Shown here one piece after another: positions 8,065-16,213 of a stretch of DNA of 64,000 nt. Numbering within the stretch: the first letter of the stretch is position 1; each line of letters starts with the position of its first letter. The DNA is from DASRIA01 sp963724065 (GTDB lineage Bacteria > Actinomycetota > Thermoleophilia > Solirubrobacterales > JBBDJG01). Below the pieces are notes generated by a model, which saw only the letters and a list, made by a program, of their open reading frames with translations, was not told where the DNA came from and searched no databases. The stretch covers positions 682,001 through 746,000 of the forward strand of contig CAVRTB010000006.1 in assembly GCA_963724065.1 (NCBI GenBank). Reading direction: 5' to 3'. A program made the translations under genes and the position numbers.

Positions 8065-9081
8065 GTGCCCGAGCGGTGGAACGCCCTTCAGTGGGACGGC
8101 AAGCCCGGCCACTACGAGGTCTATTACCTGACCCTCACGGACCCCGCGAGCGGCGTCGGGCTGTGGATCCGCTACACGATGGTCGCGCCGCTGACGCAGA
8201 CGGGCGAGGCAGCCACGTGCTCGCTGTGGTTCATGGCGATGGACCCCTCCGACCCCGGGGCGAACGTGGGCGAGAAGATGAGCTTCCCCGTGGCAGATCT
8301 GTCGGCGCGTAGCGAGCCCTTCGAGCTGCGGATCGGCGAGGCGGTGCTGAGCGACACGGGCATGTCGGGAGCGCTCGAGCGCGACGGACGCCGCTGCGAG
8401 TGGGACCTGCGCTGGGAGCCCAGCCTCCCGGCCTACGGCCACGTCCATCCTGCGCTGCGCCGCGCGGGGATCGCGAAGACGATCCTCTTCCTCCCGCATC
8501 CGGACGTCGAGGTCTCCGGCACCGTCGCGTGGAACGGCAGGCGCGTCGATGTCGCGGGCGCGCGCGGTGGGCAGGCGCACCTCTGGGGTTCCAAGCATGC
8601 GACGCGCTGGGCATGGGTCCACGCGAGCGACTTCGGCGACGCCGCCGGGGACGGGAGCTTCATCGACGGCGTCAGCGTGTTCGTCCCGCGCTTCGGGCGC
8701 GAGCTGGGCCCGAACACACCGGTCGTGGCACGCCTGCGGGGTCAAGACGTCGTGTCCAACAGCCCGCTCGCCGTGCAGCGCAACGCAAGTGAGTTCGGCC
8801 CGTGGGGATGGCAGTTCACCGCCACGACCTTGCGCCGCAAGCTCGAGTGCTCGGTCTCTGCGCGGCCGGAGGACCTCGTCGGAGTGACCTATCACGACCC
8901 CGACGGCGAGCTTGCCTACTGCTACAACACCGAAGTCGCCGACATGCGCATCGAGTCCTACGAGCGCGCCGGGCCGTTCACCGCCTGGCACAGGGTCGGC
9001 GAGCTGGAATGCGACCGCCGCGCCCACTTCGAGTACGCGCAGCGCACGCCGCTGCCCGACCTGACGCTCTCCGTCGCGTGA
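8065..9081 (+). CDS. Unknown protein, possibly of the lipocalin-like CrtC/AttH/Svf1 type
   Basis: A 338-residue soluble protein without a signal peptide. It is rich in alternating strands and Trp/Tyr (GHYEVYYLTL, GLWIRYTMV, CSLWFMAMD, WDLRWEP, HLWGSKHATRWAWVHASDF, WGWQFTA). The half-repeat layout and the WGSKH...WAW stretch resemble two-domain lipocalin-like proteins such as hydroxyneurosporene synthase or tocopherol-cyclase relatives. That is an impression from pattern, not a firm assignment. Its stop overlaps the pgeF start (GTGA). Confidence 0.6.
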   Translation: MPERWNALQWDGKPGHYEVYYLTLTDPASGVGLWIRYTMVAPLTQTGEAATCSLWFMAMDPSDPGANVGEKMSFPVADLSARSEPFELRIGEAVLSDTGMSGALERDGRRCEWDLRWEPSLPAYGHVHPALRRAGIAKTILFLPHPDVEVSGTVAWNGRRVDVAGARGGQAHLWGSKHATRWAWVHASDFGDAAGDGSFIDGVSVFVPRFGRELGPNTPVVARLRGQDVVSNSPLAVQRNASEFGPWGWQFTATTLRRKLECSVSARPEDLVGVTYHDPDGELAYCYNTEVADMRIESYERAGPFTAWHRVGELECDRRAHFEYAQRTPLPDLTLSVA

Positions 9082-9827
9082 GCCGCGCGGCGACCCTGCC
9101 CGCCGTCGAGACGCCGTTTGCGTGGCAGGCGGAGGGCCCCGTCACGTGGCTTGCCGCAAGCCTGCCGGGAGCGCGCGCCGCGTTCAGCACGCGGCTGGGC
9201 GGGGTGAGCGAGGGCCCGTTCGAGTCGCTCAACCTCGGCGTGCTCACCGATGATCATCGCGACCGTGTGCAGCTCAACCGCGCGCTCTTGGCCGGCGCGC
9301 TCGGCCGGGACGCGGCATCGATCGTGATGGGACACCAGGTGCACGGCGCCGAGGTGCAGGTGCGAGAGCACGCCGGCGGCGAGCTTGCGCGCGTCGACGC
9401 GCAGGCAACCGCCGCGCCGGGCCTCACGCCCCTCGTGCTGGTGGCCGACTGCGTCCCGGTCGTGCTGGCGGCTCCGGGCGCCGTCGCGGCGGTCCATTGC
9501 GGCTGGCGCGGCGTCGCCGGCGGCATCGTGCCTGCGGCGGTCTCCGCGGTCCGCGCGCTTGGCGGCGAATCGCTCGCGGCGGTCGTGGGCCCCGCGATCG
9601 GTCCGTGTTGCTACGAGGTCGGCGCCGAGGTGCTCGCGCGGTTCGACGCGGATGGGCCGTCACTCGACCTGCCCGCGCAAGTCGCCGCCGAGCTCGCGCG
9701 CAGCGGCGTGGCCGACGTTGCGGTCGCCGGCATCTGCGTGAGCTGCCATCCCGACCTGTTCTTCTCGCACCGGCGTGACGGCGGCGGCACCGGCCGTCAG
9801 GCAGGCGTCGCTTGGCTCGCCTCCTAG
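9078..9827 (+). CDS. pgeF: Peptidoglycan editing factor / laccase-domain purine nucleoside phosphorylase-like protein
   Basis: A member of the YfiH/PgeF (DUF152) family, whose members act on misincorporated peptidoglycan precursors or on nucleosides. The metal/active-site residues are present: His in GHQVHGAE, Cys in LVADCVPV and His in AAVHCGWRG. IGPCCYEVG follows, and a terminal CVSCHPDLFFSHRRDGG closes the domain. Length (249) is typical. GTG start overlaps the preceding stop by 4 bp. The pgeF-yggS-sepF order is common in Gram-positive division clusters. Confidence 0.88.
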   Translation: MSRAATLPAVETPFAWQAEGPVTWLAASLPGARAAFSTRLGGVSEGPFESLNLGVLTDDHRDRVQLNRALLAGALGRDAASIVMGHQVHGAEVQVREHAGGELARVDAQATAAPGLTPLVLVADCVPVVLAAPGAVAAVHCGWRGVAGGIVPAAVSAVRALGGESLAAVVGPAIGPCCYEVGAEVLARFDADGPSLDLPAQVAAELARSGVADVAVAGICVSCHPDLFFSHRRDGGGTGRQAGVAWLAS

Positions 9828-10510
9828 CCCACGTCGACGCGGCCGCCGTGCGGAAGCGTGTCGGGGCCGCGCGCGAGGCGATTGAGAGCGCGTGCGCGCG
9901 CGCCGGGCGCGACGCGGCGGACGTCGAGATGCTCGCCGCGACCAAATACGTGCCGCTCGAGATGATGGGCGCGCTCGCGCAGGCGGGCATCTCGCTCGTA
10001 GGCGAGAACACGGCCCAGGCGCTCGTGGAGAAGCAGGAACGGTGGGGCGACTCGTTCACCTGGGACTTCATCGGGCACCTGCAGAGCCGCAAGGCCAAGG
10101 ACGTGCTGCCACGGGTGCGCCTGATCCACTCGGTCGAGAGCGACTCCGTGGTCGAGCGCATCCAGCGCCACGCCGAGAGGCCCGTGCGCGTGCTGCTCGA
10201 GGTCAACGTCGCGGGAGAGGACAGCAAGTACGGAGTGCCCGTCGCCGAGGTCGACGCATTTGTGGACCGCGCGTCGGCCGCCGACAACGTCGTGTTCGCC
10301 GGCCTCATGACGATGGCGCCCTTCACGAGCCGTCCCGATGAGGCCCGGCCGTGCTTCGAGGCCCTGCGTGAACTGGGCGAGCGACTGCGCGGGGAGTGGG
10401 CCGGCCGCCACGACTTCCAGGCCCTCTCGATGGGGACCAGTCAGGACTTCGAGGTCGCCGTCGAGGAGGGCGCGACCATCTGCCGCCTGGGCGGTGTGCT
10501 GTACGCGTGA
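9812..10510 (+). CDS. yggS: Pyridoxal phosphate homeostasis protein (YggS family)
   Basis: A PLP-binding TIM-barrel protein that buffers free pyridoxal phosphate. Recognisable parts are LAATKYVPLEMM (PLP Lys), LVGENTAQALVEKQE, WDFIGHLQSRKAKDVL, LLEVNVAGEDSKYGV and FQALSMGTSQDFEVAVEEGATICRLGG (phosphate-binding). The TTG at 9812 overlaps pgeF by 16 bp; GTG 9848 is a shorter alternative that trims only a variable N-terminal helix. Length 232 is usual. Confidence 0.9.
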   Translation: MARLLAHVDAAAVRKRVGAAREAIESACARAGRDAADVEMLAATKYVPLEMMGALAQAGISLVGENTAQALVEKQERWGDSFTWDFIGHLQSRKAKDVLPRVRLIHSVESDSVVERIQRHAERPVRVLLEVNVAGEDSKYGVPVAEVDAFVDRASAADNVVFAGLMTMAPFTSRPDEARPCFEALRELGERLRGEWAGRHDFQALSMGTSQDFEVAVEEGATICRLGGVLYA

Positions 10511-10532
10511 CCGCGAAGCCGCCCCGGAGTGG

Positions 10533-10556
10533 GATACTTTCTGCCGGAAACGGCAG
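10533..10556 (+). promoter_or_regulatory. -10-like GATACT and GNRA hairpin in the sepF leader
   Basis: GATACT (10533-10538) is followed within 2 nt by a perfect 6-bp hairpin, CTGCCG-GAAA-CGGCAG (10541-10556), closed by a GAAA tetraloop. If the hexamer is a -10 box, the hairpin lies at the very 5' end of a roughly 70-nt sepF leader and could stabilise the transcript. A DNA operator is the alternative. Confidence 0.4.
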
Positions 10557-10615
10557 GAATCCGTCCGGCACGGGCGAACTGCGGTCTACGTAAGGACCGT
10601 GAGGTAGGACCCACC

Positions 10616-11149
10616 ATGGCACTGAGAGACACCTGGCATCGCGCACTGCTCTATTTCGGCCTCGCACAGGACGATCGCTACGCCGACGACGAGGTCGACG
10701 AGGGATTCGAGCCGGAGGCCGAGCTGGAGGAGCGCTACCGCACGCGCGATCAGGTGCGCCGGGTCACACCGCGCCGCCGCGACGAGATCGACGACATCTT
10801 CGCCGACGACTCGCCGAGCGCGAACCAGACGCGCGTGCTGCGCCCGGTCGGCAACGGCCGCGCGGGCGGCCAGGTCCGGGTGCATCTCGTGGTCCCGAAG
10901 AACTTCAACGACGCCCAGCAGATCGCCGACAAGTTCAAGGACACGGTCCCGGTGATCCTCAACCTCCAGGGCGCCGACACCGATCTCTCCAAGCGTCTGA
11001 TCGACTTTGCGAGCGGGCTCACGTACGCACTCGACGGCGGGATGCAGCGAATCGCCGACAAGGTGTTCCTGCTGACGCCACGCAACGTCGAGGTCTCCGC
11101 CGAGGAGCGGGCCCGGCTGCTGGAGAAGGGCTTCTTCAACCAAAGCTAG
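10616..11149 (+). CDS. sepF: Cell division protein SepF
   Basis: SepF links FtsZ filaments to the membrane and is the main FtsZ anchor in many actinobacteria. 177 residues: an N-terminal amphipathic segment (ALRDTWHRALLYFGL), an acidic/basic linker, then the SepF fold with VHLVVPKNFNDAQQIADKF, VILNLQGADTDLSKRLIDFASGLTYALDGGMQRIADKVFLLTP. ATG 10616 is chosen because it begins the amphipathic helix and has GAGGT (10600-10604) upstream. The last base of its stop is the first base of the proC GTG. Confidence 0.93.
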   Translation: MALRDTWHRALLYFGLAQDDRYADDEVDEGFEPEAELEERYRTRDQVRRVTPRRRDEIDDIFADDSPSANQTRVLRPVGNGRAGGQVRVHLVVPKNFNDAQQIADKFKDTVPVILNLQGADTDLSKRLIDFASGLTYALDGGMQRIADKVFLLTPRNVEVSAEERARLLEKGFFNQS

Positions 11150-11949
11150 TGGTAGTCGGCCTCGTTGGAGCCGGGAACATGGCCGCGGCGCTGGCCCTTG
11201 GATGGTCCGCGGCGGAAACCGGGCCGGATCGCATCCTCGTCACCGACCTCGACTCCGAGCGTGCACGCGCGCTGGCCGACCGCAGCGGCGCGAGCACCGT
11301 GGGCTCCGCGCGCGCGCTCGCCGAGGCGGCCGACGTAATCGTGCTCGCGACCAAGCCGGCGGCGCTGGAGGCGGTTGCCGAGCAGACGCGCGTCGCGGTG
11401 CACGACGGTGACATGCCCGTGATCTCCATCCTCGGAGGAGTCACCACGACCCAGATCGAGCAGGCCTACGGCTCCGGAACGGGAGTGCTGCGCTTCATGC
11501 CGAACGTCGCTGCGGAGGTCCGCGCGGGAACTTTCTGTTACTGCTCCGGATCCGCCCTCGACGAGCGCACCACGCGGGCGATTCTCGACCTCTTCGGCCT
11601 CCTCGGTGAGCTCGTGCCGGTCGAGGAGCGCCTGATGGACGCGGCGACCGCGATCTCCGGCTGCGGCCCGGCGTTCTTCGCCCTCGTCGTCGAGAGTCTC
11701 ACGGACGCAGGCGTCAGGGAGGGCCTCGACGCGCGCCTGGCGGCACGACTTGCGCGCACGACGATGGCCGGTACCGCCGAGCTGATGCGCCATCGCGACC
11801 CGGTCGCGCTGCGCCGCGCGGTGACCTCGCCCGGCGGCGTCACGGCCGCGGGGGTCGCGCGCCTCGAGGAGTACCGTGTGCGGGCGGCGTTCGGCGCGGC
11901 GGTCGAATCGGTCGTCGACCGATCACGCGCCGCGGGAACTTCCAAATGA
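11149..11949 (+). CDS. proC: Pyrroline-5-carboxylate reductase
   Basis: Makes proline from pyrroline-5-carboxylate with NAD(P)H. The N terminus has the Rossmann glycine motif (GLVGAGNMAAAL), then VTDLDSERA, VLATKPAALEAV, ISILGGV, RFMPNVAAEVRAGTF, and the C-terminal dimer domain with AISGCGPAFFALVVESL and SPGGVTAAGVARLEE. 266 residues, normal. GTG start overlaps the sepF stop by one base and its stop overlaps the next gene as ATGA. In this cluster it is usually a co-transcribed passenger of division genes. Confidence 0.95.
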   Translation: MVVGLVGAGNMAAALALGWSAAETGPDRILVTDLDSERARALADRSGASTVGSARALAEAADVIVLATKPAALEAVAEQTRVAVHDGDMPVISILGGVTTTQIEQAYGSGTGVLRFMPNVAAEVRAGTFCYCSGSALDERTTRAILDLFGLLGELVPVEERLMDAATAISGCGPAFFALVVESLTDAGVREGLDARLAARLARTTMAGTAELMRHRDPVALRRAVTSPGGVTAAGVARLEEYRVRAAFGAAVESVVDRSRAAGTSK

Positions 11950-12254
11950 GCTTCTTCCTCGCCGCCCTCAGCCGCTCCGACATCGCGACCTACGTGGACG
12001 CGCTGTTCCTCGTCTACCTGATCCTGATCTTCGTGCGGATCTTGCTGAGCTGGATCCCGCGGATTCCCTACAACCCGATCCTGAGCTCGGTGATCAACTT
12101 CGTGCACGAGGTGACCGACCCGTATCTGAACCTTTTCCGCCGGGTCCTCCCACCCGTCGGAGGCGGCGGCTTCGCGTTCGACCTGAGCCCGATCGTCGCG
12201 ACCGTCGTGCTGCTGATCGTGCGCGCCATCGTCGTCGGCGCGATCGAGCCCTAG
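11946..12254 (+). CDS. YggT family membrane protein
   Basis: A 102-residue protein with two predicted membrane segments, about residues 15-37 and 78-98. They flank the family's conserved RILLSWIPRIPYNPILSSVINFVHEVTDPYLNLFRRVLPP. YggT proteins accompany sepF in Gram-positive division clusters and have been linked to membrane/cell-shape functions; the biochemical role is not established. Coupled to proC by a 4-bp overlap. Confidence 0.9.
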   Translation: MSFFLAALSRSDIATYVDALFLVYLILIFVRILLSWIPRIPYNPILSSVINFVHEVTDPYLNLFRRVLPPVGGGGFAFDLSPIVATVVLLIVRAIVVGAIEP

Positions 12255-12259
12255 AGGGC

Positions 12260-12754
12260 ATGGACCATGGTCGCGGGGGTCCGCGCCCCGCGTTGCGGGC
12301 CTCCGCGTGGGGACTCGCGCTCACCGGGATCGTGTTCGCGCTCGACCAGGTCACCAAGCAGGCCGTCGTGGATCACGTCGCCAGGGGAGACCCCGTGGAC
12401 TTGGCGCTCGGCGTCAAGCTGTCAAACGTGCGCAACGACGGAATCGCGTTCGGCCTGCTCCAGGGCGCAGCCGACGGCGTGGTGCTCGCCCTCACGATCA
12501 GCGCGCTGGCGCTGCTGGTCGCCTACTTCGCGGCCCATGCCGCCCGGCCCGGCCTTTGGTTCGCGGTGGGTCTCGTCGTCGGGGGGGCGCTCGGGAACCT
12601 GGCCGACCGGATCCGGATCGGCGCCGCGATCGACTTCCTCGACCCGCCGCTGTGGCCGGCCTTCAACATCGCCGACCTCGCGATCGTGATCGGCGTGACG
12701 GTCCTCGTCTTCGCGCTGCTCGCGCCGCCCGAGTCCCATGAGCACGCCACGTGA
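12260..12754 (+). CDS. lspA: Signal peptidase II (lipoprotein signal peptidase)
   Basis: Cleaves the signal peptide of diacylglyceryl-modified prolipoproteins in the membrane. 164 residues with four membrane segments. Signatures are LDQVTKQAV, KLSNVRNDGIAFGLLQ, GGALGNLADRIRIGAAIDFLD (first catalytic Asp region) and FNIADLAIVIG (second catalytic Asp). ATG 12260 is preceded by AGAGGG (12253-12258), too near for a strong site; coupling with yggT, which ends 5 bp upstream, is likely. Several lipoproteins in this window would be its substrates (23871, 34882 and 63004). Confidence 0.92.
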   Translation: MDHGRGGPRPALRASAWGLALTGIVFALDQVTKQAVVDHVARGDPVDLALGVKLSNVRNDGIAFGLLQGAADGVVLALTISALALLVAYFAAHAARPGLWFAVGLVVGGALGNLADRIRIGAAIDFLDPPLWPAFNIADLAIVIGVTVLVFALLAPPESHEHAT

Positions 12755-13604
12755 GCTGACCGTCCCGCCGGAGTCGGCGGGCGCGCGCCTGGACGCGTGG
12801 CTGGCCGATGCCTCGGAGGGGATGTCTCGCGCCGGCGCCGCCGCGCTCGTCGACTCGGGCGCGGTGCGGGTCGACGGCCAGGCGCGCGCGAAGGGCACGA
12901 AGCTGCGCGGCGGGGAGGTGGTCCACGTCGAGCAGCGCGACGCCGAGCCGGTGCGCGCGGCGATCCCCGAATCCGCAGTCGTCTGGGAGGACGGGGCGCT
13001 CTGGGTGATCGACAAGGCTCCTGGCGTCGTCGTCCATCCGGCGCCCGGGCACCGCGGCCTCACGCTGGTCGAGTGGCTCGGGCAGCGCTTCCCGGGCTCC
13101 GACCCGCATGCGGTGCATCGCCTCGACCGCGGCACGTCGGGCCTGATGCTCGTGGCGAAGGACGTGCCGGCCCAGCAGGAGCTGCAGGCGGCACTGCGCC
13201 GCCGTGAGGTGCTGCGCGAGTACCTCGCCCTGATCACCGGGCGGCTCGAGTCACGCAGCGGGACGATCGACGCGCCGCTCGGGCGCGACGTGCGCCGGCG
13301 AACGGTGATGTCGACCCGCACGGACCGCCCGCGGGAGGCCCGCACGCACTTCGAGGTGGAGCGCTTCGCCGGCGATCACACGCTCGTGCGCGCGCGCCTG
13401 GAGACGGGCCGCACGCACCAGATCCGGGCCCATTTCGCCGCGATCGGGCACCCGGTCGCGGGCGACCTGGCCTACGGAGCAGGCGATCACCTGGCCGTGG
13501 GGCGCCAATTCCTCCACAGCCACCGCCTCGGGCTGCGCGAGCAGGAATGGCGCTCGGCGCTGCCGCCGGACCTGGACGCCGCGCTCGCCCGCGCCGCGGT
13601 GTAA
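12738..13604 (+). CDS. rluD: RluA-family pseudouridine synthase (RluD type)
   Basis: Isomerises uridines in 23S rRNA. An S4 RNA-binding domain (residues 8-65: RLDAWLADASEGMSRAGAAALVDSGAVRVDG) precedes the catalytic domain. That has the HRLDRGTSGLMLVAK motif carrying the catalytic Asp, then GRTHQIRAHFAAIGHPVAGDLAYG. 288 residues, typical. The start overlaps lspA by 17 bp, the usual arrangement of lspA-rluD in many bacteria. It ends the division-cluster run; a 259-bp gap follows. Confidence 0.93.
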   Translation: MSTPRELTVPPESAGARLDAWLADASEGMSRAGAAALVDSGAVRVDGQARAKGTKLRGGEVVHVEQRDAEPVRAAIPESAVVWEDGALWVIDKAPGVVVHPAPGHRGLTLVEWLGQRFPGSDPHAVHRLDRGTSGLMLVAKDVPAQQELQAALRRREVLREYLALITGRLESRSGTIDAPLGRDVRRRTVMSTRTDRPREARTHFEVERFAGDHTLVRARLETGRTHQIRAHFAAIGHPVAGDLAYGAGDHLAVGRQFLHSHRLGLREQEWRSALPPDLDAALARAAV

Positions 13605-13863
13605 GGGCAGGAGGGGGCCGCGGACGAGGCCGTCGCCCCGCCCGCGGTCCGCTGCGCGGCTCCTTGGGTCCGGGTGGAGGCAAGGAGGGAGTGTGCCGCG
13701 CGGCACGACCCCCAACGAAGACCGGGCGCCAAACTTGCGTACACTGAACGGTCCTTCTACCCGGCCCGGCAGGCCGCGGCCCTGCCCGCGCGAGCAATTT
13801 TGCCCGCACGGGTCCCGCGACGCCACCGCGCCGGTTTCCACAACATCAGAAAAGGGAGCCCCA
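13605..13863 (+). other. 259-bp gap between rluD and rpsB: presumed rpsB promoter and leader
   Basis: No gene is visible. A weak promoter candidate is AAGACC (13719-13724) with TACACT (13740-13745), spaced 15 nt, giving a leader of roughly 110 nt. A strong ribosome-binding site (AAAGGGAG, 13851-13858) lies 5 nt before the TTG of rpsB. The long leader could host autoregulation by S2, as known for rpsB-tsf operons, but no S2-binding structure was worked out. Confidence 0.4.
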
Positions 13864-14838
13864 TTGGCAGAGGTAGGCGTCAGAGAGCTGCTCCAGGCCG
13901 GAGTGCACTTCGGCCATCAAACGCGCCGCTGGCACCCGAAGATGCGTCGCTACATCTTCGGCGAGCGAGACGGCATCTACATCATCGACCTCCTCAAGAC
14001 CGAGGTCCTGCTCGAGCGGGCCCGGGCCTTCGTCGAGGATCTCGCCTCGCGCGGCGGGGTGGTCCTGTTCGTCGGGACCAAGAAGCAGGCGAAGGACACG
14101 ATCCGCGACGTCGCGGAGGAGGCCGGCATGCTCTATGTGCACGAGCGCTGGCTGGGCGGCCTACTGACCAACTTCAACACGATCCGCAAGCGCATCAACC
14201 GCCTCCACGATCTCACGCGCCTCTCGGAGGACGGCCAGCTCGCGCTGCTACCCACGAAGGAGCGCATGTCGATGGAGGCCGAGCTGGCGAAGCTCACGAC
14301 CAACCTCTACGGCGTGCGCAACATGGAGCGCCTGCCCGACGCGGTCTTCGTGACCGACCTCAACGTCGAGGAGATCGGCGTGCGCGAGGCCGGCCGGCTC
14401 CGCATCCCGACGATCGGCCTGGTCGATACCAACTGCGACCCAGGGGTTGTCGACCACGTGATCCCCGGCAACGACGATGCGATCCGCTCCAACGAGCTCG
14501 TGATCCGCACGATCGGCGAGTCCGCCGCGCGCGGGCGCGCAGTGCACCTGCGCCACGAGGAGGCGCTGCGCAAGGAGGCCGAGGAGAAGGCCCGGGTAGA
14601 GGCCGAGGAGCGTGCCCGCCGCGAGGCCGAGGAGAAGGCGCGCGCGGAGGAGCAGGCGCGCAAGGAGGCCGCCGCGGCAGCGGCCAAGGCAGCGGAAGCC
14701 GCGGCGGCTCCCGCCGCCCAGCCCCAACCACAGGCCCAACCACAGGCCCAGCCAAAGGCCGCGGCCGAGCAGGCGCCTCCGGCAGCCGCCCCCGAGGCCC
14801 CGTCCCAGGCGCCACCCGCAGGAGGAACCGAGAAATGA
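13864..14838 (+). CDS. rpsB: 30S ribosomal protein S2, with long low-complexity C-terminal tail
   Basis: The first about 235 residues are a normal S2: LLQAGVHFGHQTRRWHPKM, YIIDLLKT, RGGVVLFVGTKKQAKDTI, RWLGGLLTNFNTI, LPDAVFVTDLN, IPTIGLVDTNCDP and IPGNDDAIRS. About 90 further residues follow. First comes a charged Glu/Lys/Arg/Ala helix (repeats like EEKARVEAEERARREAEEKARAEEQ), probably coiled coil. Then comes Ala- and Pro/Gln-rich sequence with PQAQPQAQPK. Total 324 residues versus about 230-260 usual. TTG start, supported by the ribosome-binding site and by homology beginning at residue 2. Overlaps tsf as ATGA. Confidence 0.95.
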   Translation: MAEVGVRELLQAGVHFGHQTRRWHPKMRRYIFGERDGIYIIDLLKTEVLLERARAFVEDLASRGGVVLFVGTKKQAKDTIRDVAEEAGMLYVHERWLGGLLTNFNTIRKRINRLHDLTRLSEDGQLALLPTKERMSMEAELAKLTTNLYGVRNMERLPDAVFVTDLNVEEIGVREAGRLRIPTIGLVDTNCDPGVVDHVIPGNDDAIRSNELVIRTIGESAARGRAVHLRHEEALRKEAEEKARVEAEERARREAEEKARAEEQARKEAAAAAAKAAEAAAAPAAQPQPQAQPQAQPKAAAEQAPPAAAPEAPSQAPPAGGTEK

Positions 14839-15434
14839 GCATCGGCGCCGCCGACGTGAAGGCGCTCCGCGACCGCACGGGCGCGGGGATGATGGAGTGC
14901 AAGGCCGCGCTCCAGGAGTCCGAGGGCGACGCCGACAAGGCGGTCGAGCTGCTGCGCGTCCGCGGCCAGGCGAAGGCCGCGAAGCGCGGGGAGCGCCACG
15001 CGACCGAGGGCGTGATCGGCCACTACGTCCACTTCAACGGCAAGGTCGGGGCGCTCGTCGAGGTCGACTGCGAGACGGACTTCGTCGCCAAGAACGACGA
15101 CTTCGTCAACTTCGCCCGCGAGATCGCGGTGCACATCGCCTCGGCCTCCCCGCGGTGGGTCTCCGAGGAGGACGTCCCGGACGATGAACGCGAGCGCGAG
15201 CGCACGATCTTCGAGGCACAGGCCGACGAGAGCAAGCCCCCGCAGGTGCGCGAGAAGATCGCCGAGGGACGCCTGCGCAAGTGGCTCGAGGAGGTCGTGC
15301 TCCTCAAGCAGACCCATGTCAACGCGGACAAGCACGAGAGCCGCACGATCGAGCAGATGCGCACCGAGATCTCGTCGCGCACCGGCGAGAACGTCGTGAT
15401 CCGGCGCTTCGCGAGGTTTGCGGTCGGCGAGTAG
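14835..15434 (+). CDS. tsf: Elongation factor Ts
   Basis: Guanine-nucleotide exchange factor for EF-Tu. 199 residues, the short form with one core subdomain seen in many actinobacteria, Thermus and cyanobacteria. The UBA-like N-terminal domain has VKALRDRTGAGMMECKAALQES. The EF-Tu-contacting motif, VEVDCETDFVAKNDDFV, is intact (TDFV). The tail has an HVNADKHESRTIEQMRTEISSRTGENVVIRRFARF segment. ATG overlaps the rpsB stop by 4 bp, the classic rpsB-tsf coupling. Confidence 0.96.
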   Translation: MSIGAADVKALRDRTGAGMMECKAALQESEGDADKAVELLRVRGQAKAAKRGERHATEGVIGHYVHFNGKVGALVEVDCETDFVAKNDDFVNFAREIAVHIASASPRWVSEEDVPDDERERERTIFEAQADESKPPQVREKIAEGRLRKWLEEVVLLKQTHVNADKHESRTIEQMRTEISSRTGENVVIRRFARFAVGE

Positions 15435-15444
15435 CGCCGGCCGT

Positions 15445-15450
15445 TATTTT
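15445..15450 (+). promoter_or_regulatory. -10-like TATTTT, 7 nt before the pyrH GTG
   Basis: An AT-rich hexamer in an otherwise GC-rich junction between tsf and pyrH, 7 nt from GTG 15458. It could give pyrH an additional leaderless promoter inside the operon. Confidence 0.3.
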
Positions 15451-15457
15451 CCTGGTC

Positions 15458-16213
15458 GTGTCCGAGGGAGCCGGCAACGGCGGGCCGTCCTCCGAAGGTG
15501 GGCCCGCGTTTCGACGAGTGCTGCTCAAGCTGTCCGGCGAGGCGCTGCTGGGCGGCCTCGACTACGGGGTCGATCCCGCGCGGATCCACGCGATCGCACG
15601 CACGATCAAGCGCGTGCGCGACCGGGGCGTCGAGGTGGCGGTCGTGGTCGGGGGCGGCAACATCTACCGCGGCCTCGAGGGCACCGCGCACGGCATGGAC
15701 CGGGCGAGCGCGGACTACATGGGCATGCTCGCGACGGTGCTCAACGCGCTCGCGCTCCAAGACGCGCTCGAGCACGAGGACGTCCACACGCGCGTGCTCT
15801 CCGCGATCGAGATCCAGGAGGTGGCCGAGCCCTACATCCGCCGCCGCGCGATGCGCCACCTCGAGAAGGGACGCGTCGTGATCTTCGCCTCCGGCACGGG
15901 CAACCCGTTCTTCACGACCGACACTGCGGCGGCACTGCGCGCCCTGGAGATCCACGCGGAGGCGATACTGATGGCCAAGAACAACGTCGAGGGGGTCTAC
16001 GACATGGACCCGAGCGAGCACGCGGAGGCGACCTTCCTGCCCAACATCACCCACCACGAGGCGATCGAGCGCGGGCTGCGCGTGATGGACTCGACGGCGC
16101 TGTCGCTGTGCAAGGACAACGACCTCCCGATCTACGTCTTCAACATGTCCGATGAGCGCAACATCGACCGCCTCGTGAACGGCGAGCGCGTCGGCACCGT
16201 GGTGTCGACATGA
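15458..16213 (+). CDS. pyrH: UMP kinase
   Basis: Phosphorylates UMP to UDP; bacterial amino-acid-kinase fold. 251 residues. Signatures: RRVLLKLSGEALLGG, VAVVVGGGNIYRG, DRASADYMGMLATVLNALALQDALE, GTGNPFFTTDTAAALRALE and VYDMDPSEH. GTG 15458 adds an unconserved Ser/Gly/Pro-rich N terminus of about 16 residues; no better start exists nearer the core. Stop overlaps frr as ATGA. Confidence 0.95.
   Translation: MSEGAGNGGPSSEGGPAFRRVLLKLSGEALLGGLDYGVDPARIHAIARTIKRVRDRGVEVAVVVGGGNIYRGLEGTAHGMDRASADYMGMLATVLNALALQDALEHEDVHTRVLSAIEIQEVAEPYIRRRAMRHLEKGRVVIFASGTGNPFFTTDTAAALRALEIHAEAILMAKNNVEGVYDMDPSEHAEATFLPNITHHEAIERGLRVMDSTALSLCKDNDLPIYVFNMSDERNIDRLVNGERVGTVVST

Noticed and set aside
7243..9027. 594-codon minus-strand frame over cca and the lipocalin-like gene
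   Set aside because: Composition and lack of motifs show it is an antisense shadow of two well-supported genes.
13618..13659. Terminator after rluD
   Set aside because: GCGGAC/GTCCGC arms are only 6 bp with a long GC-rich loop; not convincing.
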